Below, one piece after another: positions 8,910 to 16,759 of a stretch of DNA of 38,557 nt. This DNA is from Nonomuraea corallina (GTDB lineage: Bacteria; Actinomycetota; Actinomycetes; Streptosporangiales; Streptosporangiaceae). The notes under the pieces were generated by a model, which saw nothing but the letters and a program-made list of their open reading frames with translations, was not told the DNA's origin and searched no databases. The stretch covers positions 1 to 38,557 of the forward strand of contig NZ_JAPNNL010000058.1 of NCBI RefSeq assembly GCF_027620315.1, given 5' to 3'. Made by a program: the position numbers and the translations under genes. Every line of letters starts with the position of its first letter. The first letter of the stretch is position 1.

Positions 8910-8945
8910 TTGCACAGATCTCACGTCGCGGCTACGTTGGCCGAC
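8910..8945 (+). promoter_or_regulatory. Predicted leaderless promoter of the winged-helix regulator
   Basis: TTGCAC (8910-8915) and TACGTT (8933-8938) are separated by 17 nt, and the ATG at 8946 follows after 7 nt. This spacing predicts transcription starting at the start codon. No Shine-Dalgarno precedes the ATG, which fits. The promoter lies downstream of the operator array and is not covered by it. Confidence 0.5.
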
Positions 8946-9509
8946 ATGGCAGAGCACGGCACGCGCAAGCTCGACGACCTTGAGGCGCTGCGCGCGCTCG
9001 CCCACCCCCGGCGCCGGCGCATCCTCGACCAGCTCAGCACGCGCGGGCCCGCGACCTCCGCCGAGCTGGCCCGCGCGCTCGACCTCAACACCGGCGCCAC
9101 CAGCTACCACCTGCGCGAGCTGGCCAGGCACGGCTTCGTCGAGGAGCTGCCCGACAAGGCCAGGGGCCGCGAGCGCTGGTGGCGGTTCGTCCCCGCCGAC
9201 CTGCGCTTCCCGCTCCGCAGCGAGCAGGACGAGGAGACCCGGGCGATCCTCGACGAGATGAACGCCCGCGCCATCTCCGACGGCATGCACGAGTTCCGCC
9301 GCGCCCAGGCCGCCGTCCAGCCCGGCGGATGGGGCGACGCCTTCCCCTACTCACGCGGCACGATCCGGGTGACACTGGAGGAGCTGGCCGAGTTCTTCGA
9401 GGAGTACATCGCGCTCCTCAACAAGTACGACAAGCCGGCCGAGGAGGCGGGCCCCGAAGCCCGGGTCGTCCACACGCGATTCTTCGGCTACCCCGGGACC
9501 GACGGGTGA
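8946..9509 (+). CDS. ArsR-like winged-helix transcriptional regulator
   Basis: 187 residues from the ATG at 8946, supported by a leaderless promoter; a TTG at 8910 with GGAGG 9 nt upstream is the alternative. The winged helix covers about residues 8-80: LEALRALAHPRRRRILDQL, then TSAELARALDLNTGATSYHLRELARHGFVEE (helix-turn-helix) and a wing with GRERWWRF. This is the HTH_20/ArsR-like fold common in actinobacteria. The metal-binding cysteines of classical ArsR are absent: I see no Cys in the protein, so it is not a thiol metal sensor. The C-terminal half (about 95-187) is helical with YIALLNKYD and probably dimerises or senses a ligand. It likely binds the three 14-bp repeats and controls the divergent membrane peptidase. 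The epimerase gene follows after 22 bp. Confidence 0.8.
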   Translation: MAEHGTRKLDDLEALRALAHPRRRRILDQLSTRGPATSAELARALDLNTGATSYHLRELARHGFVEELPDKARGRERWWRFVPADLRFPLRSEQDEETRAILDEMNARAISDGMHEFRRAQAAVQPGGWGDAFPYSRGTIRVTLEELAEFFEEYIALLNKYDKPAEEAGPEARVVHTRFFGYPGTDG

Positions 9510-9531
9510 GCCACCACGAGGAGAAGGTGCC

Positions 9532-10428
9532 ATGCGGGTCGTCGTGACGGGTGCCCACGGCAAGGTCGGCCGCGCGGCCGTGCGCGCCCTGCTGGCGGCG
9601 GGCCACGAGGTGACGGCCGTCGACCTCACCCGCCCCGTCTGGGAGCGGCCCGGCCCCGGGGAGCCCCGCTACGTGCGGGCCGATCTCACCGACGCGGGCC
9701 AGGCGTTCGCGGTGGCGCGCGGGGCCGAGGCGGTGGTGCACGCGGCGGCCATCCCCGACCCCGCCCACGACCCGGCGGACGTGGTGTTCCGGCACAACCT
9801 GATGGCCACGTTCAACCTGATCGAGGCGGCGGTGACGCTCGGGGTGCCGCGGTTCGTCAACATCTCCAGCGCGACCGTGCCGGGGTTCTTCTTCGCCGAC
9901 CGGCCGTCCCTGCCGGCGTACGCGCCGGTCGACGAGGCCCATCCGATCGCGCCGCAGGACCCGTACGCGCTCTCGAAGCACTTCGGCGAGCAGCTCATGG
10001 ACGCGGCGGTGCGCCGGTCGGACATCCGGTGCGTCTCGCTGCGGCCGACCTGGGTGCAGCACGAGGGCACGTACGAGCGCAACCTGGGCCCGGTGCTGCG
10101 TGACCCCTACCGGCCGGACCCGGGGCTGTGGAGCTACGTCGACGTGGACGACCTGGCCGACGCGATCGTGCTGGCCGTGGAGTCCGGGCTGACGGGTCAC
10201 GAGGTGTTCTGCGTCGCCTCGCCGGACAACGCGGCCGGCCGCGAGCTGGCCGACCTGATCACGACGGTCTACGGCGAGGCGATCCCGATCAGGCCGCTGT
10301 CCAGGCCCGACGCGTCCGGCGTCTCCTCCGCCAAGGCGGTGCGGCTGCTCGGCTGGCGGCCGTCGCGGTCCTGGCGCGACCACCTCGGCGCGGACGGGCG
10401 GGCGCTGCCCGGCAGGTCCGGCGCCTGA
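9532..10428 (+). CDS. NAD-dependent epimerase/dehydratase (extended SDR)
   Basis: 298 residues; ATG preceded by GGAGAAGGT at ideal spacing. The Rossmann fold starts with VVVTGAHGKVGRAAVRALLAAGHEVTAVD, a TGxxGxxG nucleotide site whose beta-2 strand ends in Asp, favouring NAD over NADP. VVHAAA, the NISSA strand with the active-site Ser, and the YALSK motif (Tyr-x-x-x-Lys) follow. The C-terminal part (DVDDLADAIVLAVE, KAVRLLGWRPSRSW) matches sugar-nucleotide epimerase/dehydratases, though the substrate cannot be assigned. It is 22 bp downstream of the regulator gene, so it is probably in the same transcript. A functional link to the membrane peptidase is not evident. Its 3' end faces the liv operon across a hairpin. 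Confidence 0.88.
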   Translation: MRVVVTGAHGKVGRAAVRALLAAGHEVTAVDLTRPVWERPGPGEPRYVRADLTDAGQAFAVARGAEAVVHAAAIPDPAHDPADVVFRHNLMATFNLIEAAVTLGVPRFVNISSATVPGFFFADRPSLPAYAPVDEAHPIAPQDPYALSKHFGEQLMDAAVRRSDIRCVSLRPTWVQHEGTYERNLGPVLRDPYRPDPGLWSYVDVDDLADAIVLAVESGLTGHEVFCVASPDNAAGRELADLITTVYGEAIPIRPLSRPDASGVSSAKAVRLLGWRPSRSWRDHLGADGRALPGRSGA

Positions 10429-10441
10429 GCGGCGGCGCCGA

Positions 10442-10466
10442 GGGGGCCGCCGCCCGGACGGCCCCC
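10442..10466. terminator. GC hairpin between convergent epimerase and liv operon
   Basis: GGGGGCCG (10442-10449) pairs perfectly with CGGCCCCC (10459-10466) across a 9-nt loop, 13 bp after the epimerase stop. There is no U-tract. It is placed to end transcripts from both sides. Confidence 0.6.
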
Positions 10467-10478
10467 GCCGGTCGTCAT

Positions 10479-10514
10479 CCGGCTCGTCAGCCGGCTCGTC
10501 AGCCGGCTCGTCAG
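10479..10514. repeat. Three exact 12-bp tandem repeats carrying in-frame stops
   Basis: CCGGCTCGTCAG occurs three times in a row (10479-10490, 10491-10502, 10503-10514). The third copy holds the TGA stop of the substrate-binding protein (minus strand, 10513-10511). Because 12 is a multiple of three, the same TGA recurs in frame at 10501-10499 and 10489-10487, giving three consecutive in-frame stops. It looks like a slippage-generated minisatellite. Confidence 0.85.
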
Positions 10515-11797
10515 TTGGTCAGCGGACCGAACTCCTCGCGGGTGTCGATCACCTCGCCGAACAGCTCCCAGCGCTCACCCTTGAACTCCATGAGCTGCAT
10601 CGACTCGATCGGGAAGGCGTCGTCGGCCGAGGTCTGCAGGGTCACGCCGGGCAGGAGCATGTCCACCTGGACGTTCCGCAGGTTGCGCACCGACTCCATC
10701 AGGCCCTCGCGGGTCTTGCAGGGCGCGGCCTCCATCGCCTTGTGGAAGCTGCTGGCCACGGCCCAGCCGAAGGTGAGATACGGGATGTTCGGGTCCGCGC
10801 CGGGCGCGTACTGGGCCATCTTCTCCTTGTAGAGCTTCATCTCCGCGTCGTCGGCCCACCTCGGGTCGTTCGGGTCCTTGTAGTACGAGGAGGACACGAC
10901 GCCCTGCACGTTCTCGAAGCCGACGGGCTTGAGCACGGTGACGGAGGCGGCGACGTTGTTGACGATGTGCAGCGGGTTCCACTTGGTGTTCTTGGCGTCG
11001 GCGGCCAGGGCCTGGGAGCCGAACCTCGGGGTGGTGATGTTCAGGAACACGTCGGCGCCGGACTCGGCGAGGTTGCGCATCTGCGGTTCCACGCTCGGGT
11101 CGGTGACCTCGTAGCTCTGCTCCGCCACGACGGTGACCTTCGAGCCCTCGATGGCGCGCTTGAAGCCGCCGAACAGGTCCTCGCCGAAGTCGTCGTTCTG
11201 GTAGAGGACGGCGACCTTGGCGTCGGGCTTCTCCATCTTGAGGTACTGGGCGTAGACGCGGGCCTCGGAGACGTAGTTCGGCTGCCAGCCGATGGTCCAC
11301 GGGTGCTCGGTGTCGGTGCCCCACTGGGAGGCGCCGGTCGCGACGAACACCTGCGGCACCTTGCGCTGGTTGGCGTAGTCCCAGGTGGCGGTCGTGGACG
11401 GGGTGCCGAGCGTCTGGAAGAGCGCGAACACCTGTTCCTGCTCGACCAGCCTGCGCGCCTCCTCGACGGCCTTCGGCGGCTGGTAGCCGTCGTCGCGCAC
11501 GACGAACTCCACCTTGCGCCCGGCGACGCCGCCCTTCTCCGCGTTCACGTAGTCGAAGTACGCCTTGATGCCCTTGGGGATGTCACCGTACGCGGACGCC
11601 GGCCCCGACAGCGGGTAGATGCCGCCGAGCTTGAGCGTGGTGTCCGTGCTGCCGGTGGTCTGCTGTCCCTGGCACTGTCCCTGGGCGGCGCCGGTCGTCG
11701 CCTGCCCGCCGCCGCTCTCCCCCCGGCCTCCGCAGGCCGCCGCGGCGATCACCAGGGTGGCCGTCACCGCCGTACGGCCGATCGCAGTCAAACGCAT
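10511..11797 (-). CDS. Branched-chain amino acid-type ABC transporter substrate-binding lipoprotein
   Basis: 428 residues from the ATG at 11797; GGAAGGGG lies upstream. The signal peptide ends in a lipobox (IAAAAC, Cys about 21), so the mature protein is lipid-anchored. A Gly/Gln/Thr linker leads into a Peripla_BP_6 (LivJ/LivK-type) domain: LKLGGIYPLSGPASAYGDIPKGIKAYFDYVN, VEFVVRDDGYQPPKAVEEARRLVEQEQVFALFQTLG, KVAVLYQNDDFGEDLFGGFKRA. Relatives bind amino acids, amides, short-chain amides or aromatic acids, so the family alone does not give the ligand. It is the last gene of the five-gene liv-type operon, 5 bp after livM. Its stop lies in a 12-bp tandem repeat. Confidence 0.9.
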   Translation of the reverse strand: MRLTAIGRTAVTATLVIAAAACGGRGESGGGQATTGAAQGQCQGQQTTGSTDTTLKLGGIYPLSGPASAYGDIPKGIKAYFDYVNAEKGGVAGRKVEFVVRDDGYQPPKAVEEARRLVEQEQVFALFQTLGTPSTTATWDYANQRKVPQVFVATGASQWGTDTEHPWTIGWQPNYVSEARVYAQYLKMEKPDAKVAVLYQNDDFGEDLFGGFKRAIEGSKVTVVAEQSYEVTDPSVEPQMRNLAESGADVFLNITTPRFGSQALAADAKNTKWNPLHIVNNVAASVTVLKPVGFENVQGVVSSSYYKDPNDPRWADDAEMKLYKEKMAQYAPGADPNIPYLTFGWAVASSFHKAMEAAPCKTREGLMESVRNLRNVQVDMLLPGVTLQTSADDAFPIESMQLMEFKGERWELFGEVIDTREEFGPLTN

Positions 11798-11802
11798 TGC
11801 TG

Positions 11803-12828
11803 TTACCCCTTCCGGAGGGTCTTCTTGAGAGAGTTGGCCGCGCGCCCCGCCAGGCCGGCCAGGCCGGTGGGGGCCACGTACATCACCGCGATGATCAGGA
11901 GACCGAAGATCACGCCGGGTGCGGCGTCGTTGACGTCCTGGGCGAGGCCGGGCACGAACATCACGAACAGCGCGCCGAGCACCGGGCCGGACGGCGAGCC
12001 GAGCCCGCCGACGACGATGCCCGCCAGCAGCGTGATCGAGAGCGTGACGGGGAACGAGTCCGGCGAGACGAAGCCGATCACCCAGGTGTAGACGCAGCCC
12101 GCCGCCCCGGCGAACATCGCGCTCCAGGCGAAGGCGAGCGTCTTGTAGAACGACAGCCGCACCCCCATGACCTCGGCCGCGATCTCGTTGTCCCGCACGG
12201 CGTGCAGCGCCCGCCCGACCCGCGACCGCATCAGCCCGGCGGCCAGCAGGAACGCCGCGACGGCGACGGCCAGGGCGAGGAAGTACAGCCACTGGTCCTC
12301 GGCCAGGCCGCTCCACGCGGGCGGCGCGGGCTTGGCCAGCGACAGCCCCATGGAGCCGCCGGTGACCTCCTCGAACCGCTTGAGCAGCGGCACCAGGAAG
12401 ATCGCGATGGCCAGTGTGACGAGCGCCAGGTAGAGGCCGCGCAGCCGCATCGCGGGCACGCCCAGCACCAGCCCCAGCGCGAACGCCACGGCGGCGGCCA
12501 CGGGCAGCGTCACCAGGTACGGCACGTCCCCGTGGAACATCATGATCGCGGCCCCGTACGCGCCGACCGCGAAGAACGCCCCGTGCCCGAGTGAGATCTG
12601 GCCCGCGTGCCCGACCAGCAGGTTCAGCCCGAGCAGCGCGACCGCGTAGACCAGCACCATGGTGAGCTGGAAGACGTGGAACGGCACGAGTTGGAACGGC
12701 GCGTAGACCGCGGCGGCCAGCAGCGCGCCGGCCACGATCCACTGCCGGCGCGGCGCCCGGCCGCGCGCCCGCGCCTGCCCCCGCGGAGGCGCTTCGGCCC
12801 TGCCGGTGACCTGTGTCGACTCACTCAT
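11803..12828 (-). CDS. livM: LivM-type ABC transporter permease
   Basis: 341 residues from the ATG at 12828, which overlaps the livH stop by 4 bp (ATGA), a sign of translational coupling. The first ~27 residues are a cytoplasmic Arg-rich tail, longer than typical. About nine hydrophobic helices follow, with the family signatures GLNLLVGHAGQISLGHGAFFAVGAYGAA and GRALHAVRDNEIAAEVMGVRLSFYKTLAFAWSAMFAGAAG (cytoplasmic coupling loop). It should form the membrane channel with LivH and be powered by LivG/LivF. Substrate specificity rests with the binding protein. Confidence 0.93.
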   Translation of the reverse strand: MSESTQVTGRAEAPPRGQARARGRAPRRQWIVAGALLAAAVYAPFQLVPFHVFQLTMVLVYAVALLGLNLLVGHAGQISLGHGAFFAVGAYGAAIMMFHGDVPYLVTLPVAAAVAFALGLVLGVPAMRLRGLYLALVTLAIAIFLVPLLKRFEEVTGGSMGLSLAKPAPPAWSGLAEDQWLYFLALAVAVAAFLLAAGLMRSRVGRALHAVRDNEIAAEVMGVRLSFYKTLAFAWSAMFAGAAGCVYTWVIGFVSPDSFPVTLSITLLAGIVVGGLGSPSGPVLGALFVMFVPGLAQDVNDAAPGVIFGLLIIAVMYVAPTGLAGLAGRAANSLKKTLRKG

Positions 12829-13706
12829 GCCCGCTCCACCACCGCTCGCCCGAACAGGCCCTGGGGCCGGAGCAGCAGCACGCCCAGAATGATCACCAGC
12901 GGCACGCCGACCTTGAGGTCGGAGCCGATGACCCCGACGTAGGCGCCGGCCAGGGTCTCGGCCACGCCCACGATCAGCCCGCCGGCGACGGCGCCCGCCG
13001 GGCTGTCGAAGCCGCCCAGCGTGGCGGCGGCGAAGGCGTAGATCAGGACGCCGCCCATCATGTTGGGCTCCAGGAACAGCAGCGGCGCGACCAGCACGCC
13101 GGACACCGCGCCGACGGTGGCGGCCAGCCCCCAGCCGAGCGCCAGCGTCAGCCCGACCCGGATGCCGACCAGCCGGGCGGAGACCGGGTTGGTGGCCACC
13201 GCGCGCATCCCGAGGCCGATCTTGGTGTGCTGGAACAGCAGGTAGAGCAGGCCCATGACGGCCCCGACGACGGCGAGCACGCCGAGCGTCTGGAAGCCCA
13301 CGCTCAGCCCGCCCACCTCGAACGCGCCGCCGGGGAACGGGTTGGGGAAGTCCTTGATGAGGAACGACCAGATCCACCCGGCCGCGGCGTTGACGAAGAT
13401 GAACAGCCCCACGGTGACGATCACCAGGGTCAGCTCGGGCGCGCCCTCGACCGGCCGGATGATCACCCGTTCGATGAGCATCCCGCCCGCGAACGACACG
13501 GCCAGCGTGAGCACCAGCGCCAGCCAGAACGGCAGGCCGGCGGCGGTGAACTGCCAGGCGACGTAGGTGGAGAACATGGCCAGCTCGCCCTGGGCGAAGT
13601 TGACGATCCCGGTGAACTGGTAGATCAGCACCAGCGCGAGGGCCAGGCTGGCGTAGATGGCGCCGGTGCTCAGCCCCTGGACGACCTGTTGCAGGAATCC
13701 GGTCAT
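12825..13706 (-). CDS. livH: LivH-type ABC transporter permease
   Basis: 293 residues, starting at ATG 13706 with one nucleotide between it and the livF stop. Eight or so hydrophobic helices are seen. Family signatures are LSTGAIYASLALALVLIYQFTGIVNFAQGELAM near the N-terminus and GLGMRAVATNPVSARLVGIRV for the loop that contacts the ATPases, plus GGFDSPAGAVAGGLIVGVAE. It pairs with LivM in a heterodimeric channel. The tight packing with livF and livM points to one polycistronic message. Confidence 0.93.
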   Translation of the reverse strand: MTGFLQQVVQGLSTGAIYASLALALVLIYQFTGIVNFAQGELAMFSTYVAWQFTAAGLPFWLALVLTLAVSFAGGMLIERVIIRPVEGAPELTLVIVTVGLFIFVNAAAGWIWSFLIKDFPNPFPGGAFEVGGLSVGFQTLGVLAVVGAVMGLLYLLFQHTKIGLGMRAVATNPVSARLVGIRVGLTLALGWGLAATVGAVSGVLVAPLLFLEPNMMGGVLIYAFAAATLGGFDSPAGAVAGGLIVGVAETLAGAYVGVIGSDLKVGVPLVIILGVLLLRPQGLFGRAVVERA

Positions 13707-13707
13707 G

Positions 13708-14418
13708 TCAGACCCGGTATCCGAGGTAGGACTGGGCGACCTGCTCGTCCTGCCGGATCTGCGCCGCCGTGCCCGACAGCACGATCCGCCCGGTTTCCAG
13801 GACGTGCGCCCGCTGGGCGACGCCCAGGGCGAGGTGGGCGTTCTGCTCGACGACGACCACGGTGGTGCGCTCCTGTTCGTTGATGGTCCGCACGATCCGG
13901 AACAGCTCCCGGGTGACCAGCGGGGCGAGGCCGAGCGACGGCTCGTCCAGAAGGAGCAGCCGGGGGCGCAGCATGAGCGCCCGGCCGAGGGCCAGCATCT
14001 GCTGCTCGCCGCCGCTGAGGCTGCCCGCCGCCTGCTTGAGCCGGGGCTTGAGGGCGGGGAAGTAGGTGTAGATGCGGTCGAGGTCCTGCTCCAGGCCGTC
14101 GCGCCGGGTGTAGGCGCCCAGGCGCAGGTTCTCCTCGACGGTGAGCGGCATGAACGTGCCCCGGCCCTCCGGCACGTGCGCGACGCCCATCCTGGCCAGC
14201 GCGTCGGGCGGGCGGCCGAGCAGCTCGACGCCGCCGAGCCGCACGCCGCCGCGCCCCTTGACCATGCCCGACAGCGCCCGCAGCAGGGTCGTCTTGCCCG
14301 CGCCGTTGGGGCCGAGGATGGCGCAGATCTCGCCCTCGCCCACGGTGAAGGTGACGTCGTGCAGCACCTGGGCGCCGCCGTACCCGGCGTCCAGCCCGGT
14401 GACCACCAACTCGCTCAT
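13708..14418 (-). CDS. livF: LivF-type ABC transporter ATPase
   Basis: 236 residues from the ATG at 14418, overlapping the livG stop by 4 bp. Walker A is GPNGAGKT (36-43), the signature LSGGEQQ and Walker B LLLLDEPSLGLAP are intact, and the usual LivF sequence VVVVEQNAH takes the place of the switch-His segment. Length and motifs are standard. With LivG it energises import through LivHM. Confidence 0.94.
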   Translation of the reverse strand: MSELVVTGLDAGYGGAQVLHDVTFTVGEGEICAILGPNGAGKTTLLRALSGMVKGRGGVRLGGVELLGRPPDALARMGVAHVPEGRGTFMPLTVEENLRLGAYTRRDGLEQDLDRIYTYFPALKPRLKQAAGSLSGGEQQMLALGRALMLRPRLLLLDEPSLGLAPLVTRELFRIVRTINEQERTTVVVVEQNAHLALGVAQRAHVLETGRIVLSGTAAQIRQDEQVAQSYLGYRV

Positions 14419-15173
14419 ACCGCCGTCCCCAGGTAGGCCTCGATGACGCCGGGGTCGCGCTGGACCTCCTCGGGCGGGCCTTCGGCGATCTTCTTGCCGA
14501 AGTCCAGGCACACGATCCGGTCGCAGGTGCCCATGACGAAGCCCATGTGGTGCTCGACCACCACGACGGTCAGGTCCAGGTCGTCGCGCAGGGCGCGCAG
14601 GGTGCCGGCGAACTCCTCGACCTCGGCCGAGTTGAGCCCGTTGACGGGCTCGTCCAGCAGCAGCAGGCGCGGCTGCGCGGCCAGCGCCCTGGCCAGCTCC
14701 ACCCGCTTGAGCGTGCCGAACGGCAGCCCGGCCGCCGGGTGGTCGGCGACCGCCGACAGGCCCAGCCGCTCCAGCAGCGCGTCGGCCTCGGCGCGCAGCC
14801 GGCGTTCCTCGCCGCGCACGCCGGGCAGCCGCAGCGCCGCGGTCAGGAATCCGGCCCGGCCCCGGTGGTGCGCGCCGACCAGCACGTTGTCCCGTACGGA
14901 GACGCGCGGGAACAGGCCGAGGTTCTGGAAGGTGCGGGCGATGCCGAGCGCCGCGATGGCGTGCGGCGGCACGGCGAGCAGGTCCTCGCCCTCGTAGCGG
15001 ACTTGCCCCGCGTCGGCCCGGTAGCGCCGGGTCAGGCAGTTGAACAGGGTGGTCTTGCCGGCGCCGTTCGGTCCGATCAAGCCCACCATCTCACCGTTCC
15101 GTACGGAGAACCCGACGCCGTCGAGCGCGGTGATGCCGCCGAACCGGACAGTGAGATCGTGTACTTCCAGCAT
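14415..15173 (-). CDS. livG: LivG-type ABC transporter ATPase
   Basis: 252 residues from the ATG at 15173; GGAGG stands 5 nt upstream, so the longer open frame back to 15299 is not used. Walker A is GPNGAGKT (34-41), the Q-loop region is ARTFQNLGLFPRVSV, the signature is the LivG variant LPFGTLKRVELARAL, Walker B is LLLLDEPVNGLN and the switch His lies in VVVVEHHMGFV. It is the first gene of the operon livG-F-H-M-binder. The 191 bp to the divergent PucR gene must hold its promoter, which I could not place with confidence. Confidence 0.94.
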   Translation of the reverse strand: MLEVHDLTVRFGGITALDGVGFSVRNGEMVGLIGPNGAGKTTLFNCLTRRYRADAGQVRYEGEDLLAVPPHAIAALGIARTFQNLGLFPRVSVRDNVLVGAHHRGRAGFLTAALRLPGVRGEERRLRAEADALLERLGLSAVADHPAAGLPFGTLKRVELARALAAQPRLLLLDEPVNGLNSAEVEEFAGTLRALRDDLDLTVVVVEHHMGFVMGTCDRIVCLDFGKKIAEGPPEEVQRDPGVIEAYLGTAV

Positions 15174-15328
15174 CCGGCCTCCTGGGGCACAGCGAGCGGA
15201 AGAATGTTCTGCAGGTGGGGTCAGCGTAGGTTCGGGCCGTCTCCTGCCGCATTGGGCACGGCGACCCAACCTGCGCACCGAAGGTTGTCCACAGGACACA
15301 GCGACTGTCTCGGAGCGGTTACGAGCCG

Positions 15329-15357
15329 TTGACCTCCCCGCAACCGGCGGGGATCAT
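15329..15357 (+). promoter_or_regulatory. Predicted leaderless promoter of the PucR regulator gene
   Basis: TTGACC (15329-15334) and GATCAT (15352-15357) are separated by 17 nt, and the ATG at 15365 follows after 7 nt. This predicts a transcript that starts at the start codon. It also explains why the frame appears open from a TTG at 15329, which is the -35 and not a start codon. Confidence 0.5.
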
Positions 15358-15364
15358 CCCGGAC

Positions 15365-16759
15365 ATGTCCAGTGGTTCCGGCGGTCGCGCCGGCGCGGAA
15401 ACGTTCACTGGTACGGAGCCGGTCCGGGCGCAGCGCGCGCGGATCCTCTCCGAACTGCTCTCCGACCTCGACCGGCTGGCCGGGACGGCGGTGGCGACGA
15501 TGCGCGCCGAGATCCCCGCCTACGCCGCCCGGACCGAGGAGTTCCTGGCCGACGTGCGCGACCAGGTGGTGCGCCACTACCGGGGCAAGCTCGCCGTGCT
15601 GTTCGAGGACCGGACGGTGCGGCCGGAGGACATCGCCTACGTCCGCCAGGCGGCGATGCGCCGCGCCAGGGCCGGGGTGGCGCTGGCCGACTACATCAAC
15701 GCCTTCCGGGTCGGCCAGCAGGTGTTCTGGGAGTCGGTGCTGGCCAGGGCGGGCCACACCTACGCGGGGCGCGAGGCGGCGCTGTCGCTGGCGGCCCCGC
15801 TCATGCGCTACTGCGACTTCGCCAGCACGCACGCCGCCAACGCCTATCTGGAATTCCAGCAGTACGCGGCCGCCGAGGCGGTGCGCGAGACCCGGGACCT
15901 GCTGGAGACGCTGCTGGCCGGGGCGACGCCGACGCGCGGGCCGCAGCTCGCCGCCGCGCAGGCGCACGGGCTCGGCCCGGACGTCCGCACGCCGCTGCTG
16001 GTGGTGGTCGCGGTCGTGCTCGACCCGCCCAGCGTGGTGCCGCGCGGGCCGGACCGGGGCGCCGACGCCCGGCACGCCGCGTGCGCGGCCCTGGCGCGGA
16101 TGAACGCCGGCGGCGCCAGGACCGGCGGGCGCACGCTGTCGGTGGTGCGCCAGTCGGAGATCGTCGCCATCCCGGCGCTCGGCCAAGGCGGCGACCCGGA
16201 GGAGCTGTGCGACCGGCTGCAGGCGCTGCGGGAGTCGCTGCTGGCCGAAGGTATCGTGCTCGCGATGGGCATCAGCACCGTGGTCGCGGGCATCGCGCAC
16301 CTCCCCCAGGCCTACCAGGAGGCGCGGGCGGTGATCGACTTCCTGCCGGAGGACGGCGGGGTGGCCGCGCTGCCGCGCATCACGCCGTTCCAGTATCTCG
16401 CGCTGGGCGCCGACGACACCGCCCGCAACCTCGTCGACCCGCGGATCACCTCGCTGCTGGACGAGGACCGGGCCAGGGGCGGCGTGCTGACCGCCACGAT
16501 CCGGGCCTTCGCCGCCGCCGACCTCAACCTGCGCACCGCCGCCGAGCGGCTGCAGATCCACCCCAACACCGCCCAGTACCGGCTGCGCCGCATCCAGGAG
16601 CGCACCGGCAGGAGCCTGCGCCGCATCGACGACCTCGTCGAGTTGCTCGTCGCGATCGCGCTGCAGGACTCGCTGCCTCCCACCAATCCCGAGCGGAAAA
16701 GACTGGCCACCACGACCGATGAGGACCGGGGGACCTCCGGCGTACGGTCGTCCCCATGA
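15365..16759 (+). CDS. PucR-family transcriptional regulator
   Basis: 464 residues from the ATG at 15365, chosen on the leaderless promoter. Residues about 15-190 are an all-helical N-terminal domain with LADYINAFRVGQQVFWESVL and ALSLAAPLMRYCDFASTHAANAYLEFQQYAA, as in RsbR-like/PucR regulators. The middle region (about 190-330) resembles a degenerate GGDEF-like fold found in this family. The C-terminal PucR helix-turn-helix (HTH_30) at about 380-445 reads LLTATIRAFAAADLNLRTAAERLQIHPNTAQYRLRRIQERTG, with the typical H-x-N-T-x-x-Y-R-L-R-R core, close to LLTATIRAF starting with VLTATIRAF here. Members often activate neighbouring catabolic genes when the substrate is present. It diverges from the liv operon and overlaps the acyl-CoA synthetase start by 4 bp (ATGA), so both are likely targets (inference). 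Confidence 0.88.
   Translation: MSSGSGGRAGAETFTGTEPVRAQRARILSELLSDLDRLAGTAVATMRAEIPAYAARTEEFLADVRDQVVRHYRGKLAVLFEDRTVRPEDIAYVRQAAMRRARAGVALADYINAFRVGQQVFWESVLARAGHTYAGREAALSLAAPLMRYCDFASTHAANAYLEFQQYAAAEAVRETRDLLETLLAGATPTRGPQLAAAQAHGLGPDVRTPLLVVVAVVLDPPSVVPRGPDRGADARHAACAALARMNAGGARTGGRTLSVVRQSEIVAIPALGQGGDPEELCDRLQALRESLLAEGIVLAMGISTVVAGIAHLPQAYQEARAVIDFLPEDGGVAALPRITPFQYLALGADDTARNLVDPRITSLLDEDRARGGVLTATIRAFAAADLNLRTAAERLQIHPNTAQYRLRRIQERTGRSLRRIDDLVELLVAIALQDSLPPTNPERKRLATTTDEDRGTSGVRSSP

Noticed and set aside
15329..15331. TTG as PucR start codon
   Set aside because: It is better explained as the -35 TTGACC of a leaderless promoter for the ATG at 15365; no ribosome site precedes it.
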